Assembly (NCBI GenBank): GCA_964654945.1 | Contig: CAZZLN010000041.1 | Coordinates: 1-18,853, forward strand | Direction: 5' to 3' | DNA length: 18,853 nt | Source: HGM11788 sp964654945 | GTDB taxonomy: Bacteria > Bacillota > Clostridia > Lachnospirales > CAG-274 | Part shown: piece by piece, positions 1 through 6,859 of the stretch | Numbering within the stretch: position 1 is the stretch's first letter | Layout of the letters: every line of letters starts with the position of its first letter | The notes under the pieces: model-generated | Told to the model about the DNA's origin: nothing | The model's database searches: none | What the model saw: only the letters and a program-made list of their open reading frames with translations | Translations under genes and position numbers: made by a program

Positions 1-98
1 ACGCAGTCAAAACTACTGAGGAGCTTGTACTCCCACCGATAGACAAGTAACTCCCGCAGCCTAAGAGGCCGGGGACTTCCTTACCTGGTTAAATTATT
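1..98 (+). mobile_element. Possible right-end remnant of an IS200/IS605-type (TnpB) element
   Basis: The window opens in a reading frame that ends at 48-50 (residues AVKTTEELVLPPIDK, then TAA), followed by a GC-richer stretch than its surroundings. That stretch has a stem with outer arms CCCG/CGGG and inner arms GCCT/AGGC around 53-73. Positions 63-98 match a second site at 11403-11437 in about 30 of 36 positions with one gap. A transposase C-terminal tail followed by a structured right end and a repeated tail is the layout of TnpB-carrying elements, but no transposase domain is inside the window. The identification is therefore an inference. It could also be the end of another repeat family or of a structured RNA. 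Confidence 0.35.
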
Positions 99-1178
99 TT
101 AATAAATAGAAATTTCAAGTTCTTCTGCAAGGTTATCAAAACCTTTTTGAACACTTGTGAGTATATCAATAGCTTCCATACAGTCTTTTTCTGTTTTTAA
201 AGTATCAAGAGAAGAATTTACTTCCTCAATTAAAGTGGTAAATCCATTATAAATTTCTTTCTGCTCGTCGTTCATATCTGCATCTGCCAAAGTATTGCTT
301 AAATTGCTGACTGTATCTAAGAGTTCCTTAACAGTATCAACTGCTATGGCATCGTTGTCTGTATTGTCTGTTTTCTCTGTTTCTTCTGTTTTTTCAGATT
401 CTGCGTTTATTGCTGCTTCAAGCTCATCTGATACACCAAGCTCTTCGGCAATTGTATCAAAGCCGGCAGAAGCTTCAAAAAGAGCTTCCATTATACTTTG
501 AACTTCTTCGTTTGTGTAAGTCTTAGATTCAGAATCAAAAACCTGAAGAGCTGATGCAACTGTATCACAGTATTCTGCATATGCTTTATACTGTTCTTCT
601 GTCATATCATCTGTATATTTGTTTAAATATCCTGTAACCAAATCACAGGTTAAGGCAATTGATTTTGCATCAGCAACTGAATTTTCATCAATTTCATCAG
701 CAGCAGGCTCTTCATTAGATTCTGTATCAACAGCATTTTCTCTTGTTATTGTAACTGTTTTTGTTGCATCGTCCCAGTCAACCTGTGCATTAAAGTTTTC
801 TGATACAAATCTTACGGGAACGAGAGTTCTTCCATTAACTATAACAGCAGGAGTGTCAATTTCAACAGGAACGGTTACTCCGCCGTCTGTAATATTAAGA
901 ACTGTTTCGCCTACTTTAAGAGTAGCTGTTATGCCGTCTTTTGCAAAAACGACTGTTTTTGTTTCTCCTTCCCAGTCAACTGATACATCAAGGGCTTCTC
1001 CGACAGCTCTCATTGGAATCATTGTTCTGCCATCAATAATAACTGCAGGCTGATCTGACTCAAGCTCTGTGCCGTTTATAACAACGGTCACTTCAGGGTA
1101 TTCCTCAGCAACTGCATTAATACTAACAGCGGAAGCTGCCATAATAGCGGCAATAATAAATGCCAATTTCTTTTTCAT
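99..1178 (-). CDS. Secreted protein with two copper-amine-oxidase-N (stalk) repeats and a helical tail
   Basis: 359 aa from the ATG at 1178, chosen because GGAGGT lies 8 nt upstream (1186-1191); the in-frame ATG at 1202 precedes that site. Residues 1-24 are a signal peptide (MKKKLAF..., likely cut after AVA). Residues 29-146 hold two copies of the copper-amine-oxidase N-terminal domain: AVIIDGRTMIPMRAVGEAL with VDWEGETKTVVF, then AVIVNGRTLVPVRFVSENF with VDWDDATKTVTI. An acidic spacer (150-170) leads to a helical region that looks duplicated, with GFDTIAEELGVS near 239-250 matching GFDNLAEELEIS near 346-357, separated by a Glu/Thr/Asp-rich linker. These domains are common in secreted or wall-associated clostridial proteins. 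No catalytic motif is visible, so a structural or binding envelope role is inferred. The stop codon abuts the element remnant at 1-98. Confidence 0.85.
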   Translation of the reverse strand: MKKKLAFIIAAIMAASAVSINAVAEEYPEVTVVINGTELESDQPAVIIDGRTMIPMRAVGEALDVSVDWEGETKTVVFAKDGITATLKVGETVLNITDGGVTVPVEIDTPAVIVNGRTLVPVRFVSENFNAQVDWDDATKTVTITRENAVDTESNEEPAADEIDENSVADAKSIALTCDLVTGYLNKYTDDMTEEQYKAYAEYCDTVASALQVFDSESKTYTNEEVQSIMEALFEASAGFDTIAEELGVSDELEAAINAESEKTEETEKTDNTDNDAIAVDTVKELLDTVSNLSNTLADADMNDEQKEIYNGFTTLIEEVNSSLDTLKTEKDCMEAIDILTSVQKGFDNLAEELEISIY

Positions 1179-1231
1179 TTCTTTTACCTCCATAAAATTC
1201 AATATATGTATGTATTTTATTTACACAGTAC

Positions 1232-1260
1232 ATTATATAACAGTTAAAATAATTTTGCAA
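1232..1260 (-). promoter_or_regulatory. Promoter of the stalk-domain gene
   Basis: On the minus strand there is a -35 TTGCAA (1255-1260), a 17-bp spacer and a consensus -10 TATAAT (1232-1237). The leader to the ATG at 1178 would be about 50 nt and contains the GGAGGT site. Confidence 0.75.
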
Positions 1261-1548
1261 TAACTTTTTATGTAATGTCAGGACATCTAAATTGCAATAT
1301 TAAATGTCCCAAAATTTTGTTAAGCGACATTAGCTGTTCTCTTTATTATGATGGCATAAATTGTTTTTTTGAAATTGAAGAAGCTTATGAAATAATCAGC
1401 AATAGGAAAATGAAAATAATTTTAAAGGTACGCAAAATTAAAAATTGTGCATTTTTTAAGAATAATTAAGGTCTGCAAAGTCGCTGTTTAAGCTTATTAA
1501 CAGATTTTTTTGCTTTTGGATGTGTCAAAGATGGGATTTATAGGAATA

Positions 1549-1576
1549 TTGTCAAGGAAAAATCATAAAATATTAC
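1549..1576 (+). promoter_or_regulatory. Candidate asnB promoter
   Basis: TTGTCA (1549-1554), a 16-bp spacer and TATTAC (1571-1576), placed just upstream of the asnB ribosome binding site. The -10 is weak, and other hexamer pairs exist in this AT-rich stretch. Confidence 0.3.
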
Positions 1577-1598
1577 TATTAAGCAAATGGAGGTAAAT

Positions 1599-3425
1599 AT
1601 GTGCGGAATAGCAGGTTTTTGTTCGTTTGATACAGATTATACAAAAAATTATGAATATAATATAGAGGTTTTAAAAAAAATGAGAGAAGCCCTTTCAAGG
1701 CGTGGTAATGATAATGTTGGTGAATATCTTGATAAAAATATAGGACTTAGCCAGACAAGGCTTACTATAAGAGATTTGGTTGGCGGAAATCAGCCAATGA
1801 CAAGATATAAAGACGGAAAAAGCTGCACTATTGTTTACAATGGTGAAATATATCAGGCAGATGCTCTAAAAAAAGATTTAATAAATAAGGGATATAAATT
1901 TGAAACAACATCTGATACAGAAATAATATTATTTGCATATATGGAATATGGTGTTAAGTCAGTTAAAATGCTCAATGGCATATTTGCCTATGCAATATGG
2001 GATGATAATTTGAGAAAACTGTTTTTATTCAGAGATTATTTTGGCGTCAAGCCATTGTTCTATACCTTTGAAAACAACTCCATAATATTTGCATCTGAAA
2101 TAAAGGGACTTTTTGCAAATAATATTGTAACTCCAAAACTTGATATTCACACACTTAGAGAAATATTTGGAATATTCCCTGCAAGAAGCGAGGGTGATGG
2201 TATCTTCAAAGGTATATTTGAAATAAAATATGGTCACTATGGAGTATATGATATAAACGGTTTTAATCAGTATAAATACCGGGAGCTAAAATCAGAACAT
2301 CATAATAAGAGCTATGAAGAAACAGTTGATGACGTGAAATATCTGATTAAATCTTCTGTTGAGGGACAAATGGTATCTGATGTTCCTGTATGCAGCTTCC
2401 TTTCAGGAGGTATTGACAGTTGTATAGTAACTGCAATTGCATCAGACTATTTAAAAAAGCAAGGTAAAGAATTTAATACTTTTTCATTTGACTTTAAAAA
2501 TAATGATATTTATTTTACAGCAAACACCTTTCAGCCTGAACAGGACAAAAAATACGTAGATAAAATGCTGGAAATATATCCTTTAAATCACAGCTATCTT
2601 GAATGTTCAGAAGAAAGTCTGGTGGATTTTCTTTACAAAAGTGTCGACAGTAAAGATTTACCGGGAATGGCTGATGTAGATGCTTCTATGCTCTACTTCT
2701 GTTTACTTGTGTCTAAGCATAACAAGGTTACTCTCACAGGAGAATGTGCTGATGAAATATTCGGAGGTTATCCATGGTTTCACAAAAAAGAATTTATAGA
2801 GGCTGACACTTTCCCATGGTCAATTAACACTCATATTAGAACAGAAATGTTTTCTGAAAGATTAAATTTAAAGGACTATATATATTCAAAATATAAAAAA
2901 TCTCTTGCTGAAGTACCGTATCTTGACGGTGAAAATAATATTGAAAAAAGGCAGAGGGAAATATCTTATCTTAACTTAAAATGGTTTATGACAACCTTGC
3001 TTGAAAGAATGGACAGAGCATCAATGTATAATAAGCTTGAAGCAAGAGTACCATATGCAGATTATAGAATTGTAGAATATATGTGGAATGTACCTTGGGA
3101 ATATAAAAATCATAACGGAGTAACAAAAGGGCTTCTTAGAGATACTGCTAAGGATTTGCTTACTCCTGAACTTTTATACAGAAAAAAATCACCTTATCCT
3201 AAAACCTACAGTCCTATATACGAAAAAAAACTATCCAAAATATTGTCTGAAATTTTAAACAACAGCAATTCACCTGTACTGGAATATATAAATAAAAACA
3301 AGGCTCTTGAGCTTCTTGATGTAAATAATAAATATGATATTCCTTGGTTTGGTCAGCTAATGAGAAAGCCGCAAATGATGGCATATATTATTCAGGTAAA
3401 CTACTGGCTTGAAAAATTTTTTTAA
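1599..3425 (+). CDS. asnB: Asparagine synthetase B, glutamine-hydrolysing
   Basis: This enzyme makes L-asparagine from aspartate, glutamine and ATP in the cytoplasm. The start is the ATG at 1599, giving MCGIAGF so that Cys2 is the N-terminal nucleophile after Met removal. The ATG 12 nt earlier overlaps the GGAGG site (1589-1593) and is rejected. The protein is 608 aa. Residues 2-220 are the class II glutaminase domain (SRRGNDNVGEY, RLTIRDL, YNGEIYQ, SDTEIIL, FRDYFGVKPLFY). Residues 240-608 are the synthetase domain with the ATP-binding loop SGGIDS at 269-274, then TGECADEIFGGYPW and ERMDRASMYNKLEARVPYAD. The length is in the normal range for single-chain AsnB. It is monocistronic, ending at a strong bidirectional terminator. 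The closest paralogue class (AsnB or AsnO-like) cannot be decided by eye. Confidence 0.95.
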   Translation: MCGIAGFCSFDTDYTKNYEYNIEVLKKMREALSRRGNDNVGEYLDKNIGLSQTRLTIRDLVGGNQPMTRYKDGKSCTIVYNGEIYQADALKKDLINKGYKFETTSDTEIILFAYMEYGVKSVKMLNGIFAYAIWDDNLRKLFLFRDYFGVKPLFYTFENNSIIFASEIKGLFANNIVTPKLDIHTLREIFGIFPARSEGDGIFKGIFEIKYGHYGVYDINGFNQYKYRELKSEHHNKSYEETVDDVKYLIKSSVEGQMVSDVPVCSFLSGGIDSCIVTAIASDYLKKQGKEFNTFSFDFKNNDIYFTANTFQPEQDKKYVDKMLEIYPLNHSYLECSEESLVDFLYKSVDSKDLPGMADVDASMLYFCLLVSKHNKVTLTGECADEIFGGYPWFHKKEFIEADTFPWSINTHIRTEMFSERLNLKDYIYSKYKKSLAEVPYLDGENNIEKRQREISYLNLKWFMTTLLERMDRASMYNKLEARVPYADYRIVEYMWNVPWEYKNHNGVTKGLLRDTAKDLLTPELLYRKKSPYPKTYSPIYEKKLSKILSEILNNSNSPVLEYINKNKALELLDVNNKYDIPWFGQLMRKPQMMAYIIQVNYWLEKFF

Positions 3426-3437
3426 TTATTATATAAA

Positions 3438-3469
3438 AAGGACTATTGCGTACTTATACAATAGTCCTT
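3438..3469. terminator. Bidirectional terminator between asnB and the trmL operon
   Basis: A perfect 11-bp stem (AAGGACTATTG, 3438-3448, with its complement at 3459-3469) and a 10-nt loop lie between two convergent stop codons. A run of A precedes it, serving as the T-run on the minus strand, and an AT-rich tail follows. Confidence 0.8.
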
Positions 3470-3474
3470 ATAAA

Positions 3475-4650
3475 TCAGTTAAATTTAATAATGAATACAG
3501 GAGGGTCCTGTTCAGCCTGAACCATAGCAGAAATAGTCTGCTCAAGGCTCTGCATTTCATTAAATTCAAGTTTTCCGTTTTCCATATGACCTAAAAGTTT
3601 TTTGCCGCTTTCAGTTTGGAAATAAGCAAAATTTCCTGCTGAACAAGTATACATATTTTTAGAATCGGCTTCTGTAATAACTCCTAAGTCAATAAGCTGC
3701 TTGGTAAATTCAGGCATATCAGATAATATTGCCTGATAATCACCTATATTATAAATAGGAAGCAGTCCAAATTCCATATCAGGAAACATCTTATTTACAG
3801 TCTGCTTTGCATTTTTTGCATTAGCTATATTTCCAATTCCAACCTTCCAGTTATCACCATCTTTAACCAATACGGTTTCTATAAATTCAGATGTATTTTT
3901 AACATTGTTGGCAACAACAACTGCATATTTATCATCACAAGCTAAATGCTTAATATCATAATTATCATTAATAGCAGCTGCCCCGGTGATTTTCTGATAG
4001 TTATTATCTCCTTTTTTAGGATTAACGATTGTGCCATGTATAAATGAATATTTTAAAACTAAATCATGATACTCCTGCTGAGAATAATATTTACCATCTA
4101 AATCTTTAGAAGAAAAATAATATCCGTCCTTTGTATTAAATGCAGTGCATACCTTAAAATCATTTCCGTTAAGTCCGACATCTGATGCTTTCAGATATAA
4201 AATATCAGTATTTGCAGCAACATTTTCACTGGCTTTAAATAATCCTTCAGACATTATATCTTTTAGCATAATGTTATTTTTAGCAGTTGTGCTGTATAAA
4301 AATCCATAAGAGCTTGCAATTCCCATATCATCATAATGAGCATTAACATAGTCATCAAGAACAGCATTTAATTCTTTAAGTTCGCTAAGCTCAGCATCTG
4401 TTGCAGAATAATCTGTTAAACCAACCTGAATTTCTTCCGGCTCTGACGGAACACCATCATTGTTCAAAATATCTGAATTATTAATACCTTTAAAAATTAA
4501 GAAAACTATCACTAATGCTATTATAGCAAGTCCACCAAAAATTAAAACAGGCTTAATGCTTTTCTTTTTTGGCGTTTCCTCTGTAGCTGTATTTTCATTT
4601 GTTTCAGTGATAATTTCGTTATTTAATTCTGTTTTTTCATTATTCTCCAT
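3475..4650 (-). CDS. Membrane-anchored protein of unknown function
   Basis: 391 aa from the ATG at 4650; a GTG one codon upstream (4653) is an alternative, since AAGGAG at 4664-4669 is 13 nt from the ATG and 10 nt from the GTG. The first 30 residues are polar and rich in Glu, Asn and Thr. KKK is followed by one transmembrane segment (about 33-54: IKPVLIFGGLAIIALVIVF), giving a probable N-in topology with a 330-residue external domain. I do not recognise that domain: no catalytic motif, lipobox or repeat stands out. The start overlaps the stop of the upstream 134-aa gene by 11 nt, so the two are probably translationally coupled. It is the last gene of the trmL operon and ends at the terminator shared with asnB. 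Confidence 0.8.
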   Translation of the reverse strand: MENNEKTELNNEIITETNENTATEETPKKKSIKPVLIFGGLAIIALVIVFLIFKGINNSDILNNDGVPSEPEEIQVGLTDYSATDAELSELKELNAVLDDYVNAHYDDMGIASSYGFLYSTTAKNNIMLKDIMSEGLFKASENVAANTDILYLKASDVGLNGNDFKVCTAFNTKDGYYFSSKDLDGKYYSQQEYHDLVLKYSFIHGTIVNPKKGDNNYQKITGAAAINDNYDIKHLACDDKYAVVVANNVKNTSEFIETVLVKDGDNWKVGIGNIANAKNAKQTVNKMFPDMEFGLLPIYNIGDYQAILSDMPEFTKQLIDLGVITEADSKNMYTCSAGNFAYFQTESGKKLLGHMENGKLEFNEMQSLEQTISAMVQAEQDPPVFIIKFN

Positions 4651-5044
4651 CACTGTATTCACTCTCCTTATCTGATATTGTTTCAAACACATCACTTATT
4701 TCTTTAGCGTGTATTTCAAGTATTTTGTTTACAAGCTGTTCTGTAACAGACAAATTTTCATCAAAGTCTGCACATATTTCCCATACAGGATTAAAATCAT
4801 CATCACATTCTATAACATCAGCTATATCCTTAAAGCAATCAGCATCATAATAGTCATATATTGCACTATATTCCCAATCCTCAACATCTCTGCCTGTTGA
4901 AAGTCTTATATACAGCTTATTATCCATAACATAAATATTGACAATATATTCTTCATTATTAGTTATTTCAAGTGTGCCTATTTCTTTTTCAAGAAACCCT
5001 GTAGCTTTATTTTTAAGCATTATAACAATTACAGTTTCTTCCAT
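4640..5044 (-). CDS. Conserved clostridial protein, 134 aa, function unknown
   Basis: 134 aa beginning MEETVIVIMLKNKATGFLEK, with AAGGAG about 11 nt upstream of the ATG at 5044. It is soluble and strongly acidic, with the run EDWEYSAIYDYYDAD near residues 55-70 and a helical Glu-rich C-terminus. It looks like a small uncharacterised clostridial family (possibly DUF6762, recalled and not verified). It starts 17 nt after trmL stops and overlaps the next gene by 11 nt, so it is the middle gene of a three-gene operon. No enzymatic motif is visible. Confidence 0.75.
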   Translation of the reverse strand: MEETVIVIMLKNKATGFLEKEIGTLEITNNEEYIVNIYVMDNKLYIRLSTGRDVEDWEYSAIYDYYDADCFKDIADVIECDDDFNPVWEICADFDENLSVTEQLVNKILEIHAKEISDVFETISDKESEYSDGE

Positions 5045-5061
5045 ATTAATTATATCTCCTT

Positions 5062-5556
5062 TTATTCATCCCAGCTATGATGATGAAGATGACCCTCCAT
5101 AAGACAGCCCTCAAAGTTATTTTGTTTCAATGCCTCATATAATACAATAGCAACTGAATTAGATAAATTTAGGCTTCTGTACTGTTCAAGCATAGGTATT
5201 CTGACAGACGTTTCTTTATATTTTAAAAGGATTTCTTCAGGAATACCGCTGCCCTCAGAGCCAAACATAATAAAATCATCACTGTTATATTTAACATCAC
5301 AATAATTTTTTCTGGCTTTAGTTGTAGCCATATAAATAACAGGATTGTTATTTTTAGTTAAAAAATCTTCAAAGCTGTCATAATAATGAACGTCTAAATC
5401 CTTCCAGTAATCCATACCTGCTCTTTTTAATGTTTTATCATTAATAATAAATCCAAGGGGTCTGATCAAATGCAGGCTTGACCCTGTTGCAGCACAGGTT
5501 CGCCCTATATTACCGGTATTTTGAGGTATTTCGGGCTGATGTAAAACTATATTCAT
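5062..5556 (-). CDS. trmL: tRNA (cytidine/uridine-34-2'-O)-methyltransferase
   Basis: A SPOUT-class methyltransferase that 2'-O-methylates the wobble nucleotide of tRNA-Leu isoacceptors using S-adenosylmethionine. From the ATG at 5556 it is 164 aa, close to the family's usual size of about 155-165. Motifs in order are NIVLHQPEIPQNTGNIGRTC at the N-terminus, GSEGSGIPEE (99-108) and RSLNLSNSVAIVLYE (127-141), the last two forming the trefoil-knot cofactor site. Longer in-frame starts up to 5604 lie upstream of the mapped -10 (5593-5598) and are excluded; an ATG at 5568 remains possible. The ribosome binding site is weak (GAGTG). A His-rich tail (HLHHHSWDE) ends the protein. It leads an operon with the 134-aa and 391-aa genes. 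Confidence 0.92.
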   Translation of the reverse strand: MNIVLHQPEIPQNTGNIGRTCAATGSSLHLIRPLGFIINDKTLKRAGMDYWKDLDVHYYDSFEDFLTKNNNPVIYMATTKARKNYCDVKYNSDDFIMFGSEGSGIPEEILLKYKETSVRIPMLEQYRSLNLSNSVAIVLYEALKQNNFEGCLMEGHLHHHSWDE

Positions 5557-5592
5557 ATCAACACTCATTTCTATGTTTGTTATATTTATAAT

Positions 5593-5621
5593 ATAATACC
5601 ACAAAATTATTACATTTTCAA
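5593..5621 (-). promoter_or_regulatory. Promoter of the trmL operon
   Basis: On the minus strand: -35 TTGAAA (5616-5621), a 17-bp spacer and -10 TATTAT (5593-5598) preceded by TGG, an extended -10. Its -35 lies 8 bp from the -35 of the divergent perR promoter. Confidence 0.7.
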
Positions 5622-5629
5622 TATTTCTA

Positions 5630-5658
5630 TTGACATTTATTTAATTTTACTTTATTAT
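5630..5658 (+). promoter_or_regulatory. Promoter of perR
   Basis: Consensus -35 TTGACA (5630-5635), a 17-bp spacer and -10 TATTAT (5653-5658). The operator-like dyad at 5660-5675 lies at the start of transcription. Confidence 0.75.
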
Positions 5659-5659
5659 C

Positions 5660-5675
5660 TAATTAATAATAATTA
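5660..5675. promoter_or_regulatory. Probable Per/Fur-box operator
   Basis: Two copies of TAATTA flank ATAA, forming a dyad immediately downstream of the perR -10. Read on the minus strand with the flanking bases it begins GATAATTATTAT, similar to Fur/PerR boxes. Repressor binding here would block perR, so autoregulation is inferred. Confidence 0.45.
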
Positions 5676-5691
5676 TCAAAGGAGTAATCTC

Positions 5692-6117
5692 ATGGAAAAA
5701 AGTCTGGTTCAAAATTTGAAAAATGCAAAACTAAAGGTTACACCTCAAAGAATGGCAATATACTCATATCTTATAAATTCAAATATTCATCCAAGTGCCG
5801 AAAAAATATATAATGATCTTAAACCTGATAATCCATCAATGAGTCTTGCTACCGTTTATAAAAATGTAGCCGCTTTACGAGATGCTCACCTTATTACAGA
5901 ATTTAATATTGGAGAAGATAAGCACAGATACGATGCTAACACAGATTTTCATACACATCTTGTATGCAAAAGCTGTCACAATGTTTATGACTATTATGAG
6001 AATATATCACTTGATAATATAATAAATAATTTAAGTAATAATATGAATTTTCAGGTAGATGAAAAAGAAATAGTTTTTTATGGTATATGTAAAAATTGTG
6101 CAGAAAAAATTGATTAA
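5692..6117 (+). CDS. perR: Fur-family peroxide-responsive repressor, PerR type
   Basis: 141 aa, with AAAGGAG 8 nt before the ATG. The N-terminal winged helix (about 10-75, with LATVYKNVAALRDAHLI as recognition helix) is followed by the dimerisation and metal domain. The five regulatory-metal ligands of B. subtilis PerR (H37, D85, H91, H93, D104) have counterparts at H33, D81, H87, H89 and D100, all at a constant offset of 4. The structural zinc cysteines are C92/C95 (CKSC) and C133/C136 (CKNC). This ligand set, especially the Asp at 100, favours PerR over Fur or Zur; metal-catalysed oxidation of the His ligands would release DNA under peroxide. It diverges from trmL and converges on a Mn-catalase-like remnant, the class of gene PerR commonly controls. 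Confidence 0.85.
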   Translation: MEKSLVQNLKNAKLKVTPQRMAIYSYLINSNIHPSAEKIYNDLKPDNPSMSLATVYKNVAALRDAHLITEFNIGEDKHRYDANTDFHTHLVCKSCHNVYDYYENISLDNIINNLSNNMNFQVDEKEIVFYGICKNCAEKID

Positions 6118-6139
6118 GCTGCTTTAAAAGCAGCTTAAT
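6113..6139. terminator. Bidirectional terminator between perR and the catalase remnant
   Basis: A near-perfect palindrome (left arm ATTAAGCTGCTTT) includes the perR stop codon and abuts the stop codon of the convergent remnant. AT-rich tracts flank it on both sides. Confidence 0.75.
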
Positions 6140-6562
6140 TTATTTACATTTTTTCATATTTTCAGGTTTTTTTATTATAAACTGTCTTTTACTGTCCATA
6201 TAATCCTGAACTTTTCTTAAAGCCTCACCAAATCTTTGAAAATGCACAATCTCTCTTTCTCTTAAAAATTTGATAGGTTCAAGCACATCGGTATCATCAG
6301 TGAGATTCATAATATATTCATAGGTTGAACGTGCTTTCTGTTCCGCCGCCATATCCTCATACAAATTTGTAATAGGATCACCTTTTGACTGTAAATAAGC
6401 TGCCGTAAATGGCACACCTGATGCACTTGCAGGATATATGCCCTTTCCATGGTCAACATAGTATTTGTCAAATCCTGATTTTTTTATTTCCTCGATATTA
6501 GCATTTTCACTTAATTGAAGGCATATTGCACCAATCATCTCCAAATGTGCCAATTCGTTGGT
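6140..6562 (-). pseudogene. 5'-truncated CotJC / manganese-catalase family gene
   Basis: The frame covers about 140 codons matching the C-terminal three quarters of CotJC-type Mn catalases: TNELAHLEMIGAI, YYVDHGKGIYPASASGVPFT, EDMAAEQKARSTYEYI, FLREREIVHFQRFGEAL. Recognisable homology (TNE) continues upstream of the TTG at 6553 until an in-frame TGA at 6563-6565. The usual N-terminal 50-60 residues, with the first metal-bridging Glu helix and the QYGG-type segment, are absent from all frames of the upstream DNA, and no ribosome binding site precedes the TTG. The second Glu/His pair (ELAH), E in AAEQKA and H in REIVHF remain. Loss of a metal ligand suggests an inactive relic. Translation from the TTG of a short form cannot be excluded. 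Confidence 0.75.
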
Positions 6563-6779
6563 TCAATACATATATCATTTATAAATCTTTACTGATTTAA
6601 CTGTGTATTTTTAATTTTCTGCCATTATGCAAAGTACCTAACCTTTAATCGTAACGCTGTAATAAATATAATAACAGACTTACATTTTAAATTTGTTTAT
6701 AATCCCATTTTTGTTTTTTAACTGTTAAGCTTGCGTAAAAACTCCCGTATCAAACTCCGCCTTAAAATTAAAATTATTG

Positions 6780-6808
6780 TTGATTTTATGCAAAAAGTAT
6801 AGTAATAT
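6780..6808 (+). promoter_or_regulatory. Candidate promoter of the uxa operon
   Basis: TTGATT (6780-6785), a 17-bp spacer and TAATAT (6803-6808). A shifted alternative -10, TATAGT, lies at 6798-6803. Both overlap or touch the inverted repeat at 6806-6827. Confidence 0.5.
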
Positions 6809-6827
6809 ATAATTAAGTAATTATATA
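6806..6827. promoter_or_regulatory. Perfect inverted repeat, probable operator of the uxa operon
   Basis: Arms TATATAATTA (6806-6815) and TAATTATATA (6818-6827) are exact complements around an AG centre, overlapping the -10 and transcription start of uxaB. The position fits a repressor site, for example for a GntR- or LacI-type hexuronate regulator. No regulator gene is in the window. Confidence 0.6.
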
Positions 6828-6859
6828 CTAATAAAACTAATAAACGGAGGGATTTTCCA

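Larger units (their letters stand above)
1203..1598. other. Divergent intergenic region with ATGTC/GACAT half-sites
   Basis: This gap between two divergent genes holds the promoter at 1232-1260. It also holds four copies of a pentamer in alternating orientation: ATGTC at 1275-1279, GACAT at 1282-1286, ATGTC at 1304-1308 and GACAT at 1326-1330. The first two form a palindrome with a 2-bp centre. A weak stem (CTGTT/AACAG, about 1493-1512) followed by a run of T lies further on. A 64-codon open frame at 1275-1469 lacks a ribosome binding site and is not called as a gene. Confidence 0.4.

Noticed and set aside
1275..1469. 64-codon plus-strand frame in the gap before asnB
   Set aside because: It has no ribosome binding site before its ATG, no recognisable domain, and overlaps the half-site array; its composition looks like intergenic DNA.
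1493..1518. Possible terminator (CTGTT/AACAG stem followed by T-run)
   Set aside because: The stem is only 5 bp with mismatches inside, and no plus-strand gene needs termination there.
5557..5604. N-terminal extension of trmL starting MWYYIINITN
   Set aside because: The ATG lies upstream of the trmL -10 box and would not be in the transcript; the family begins at NIVLHQPEIP.
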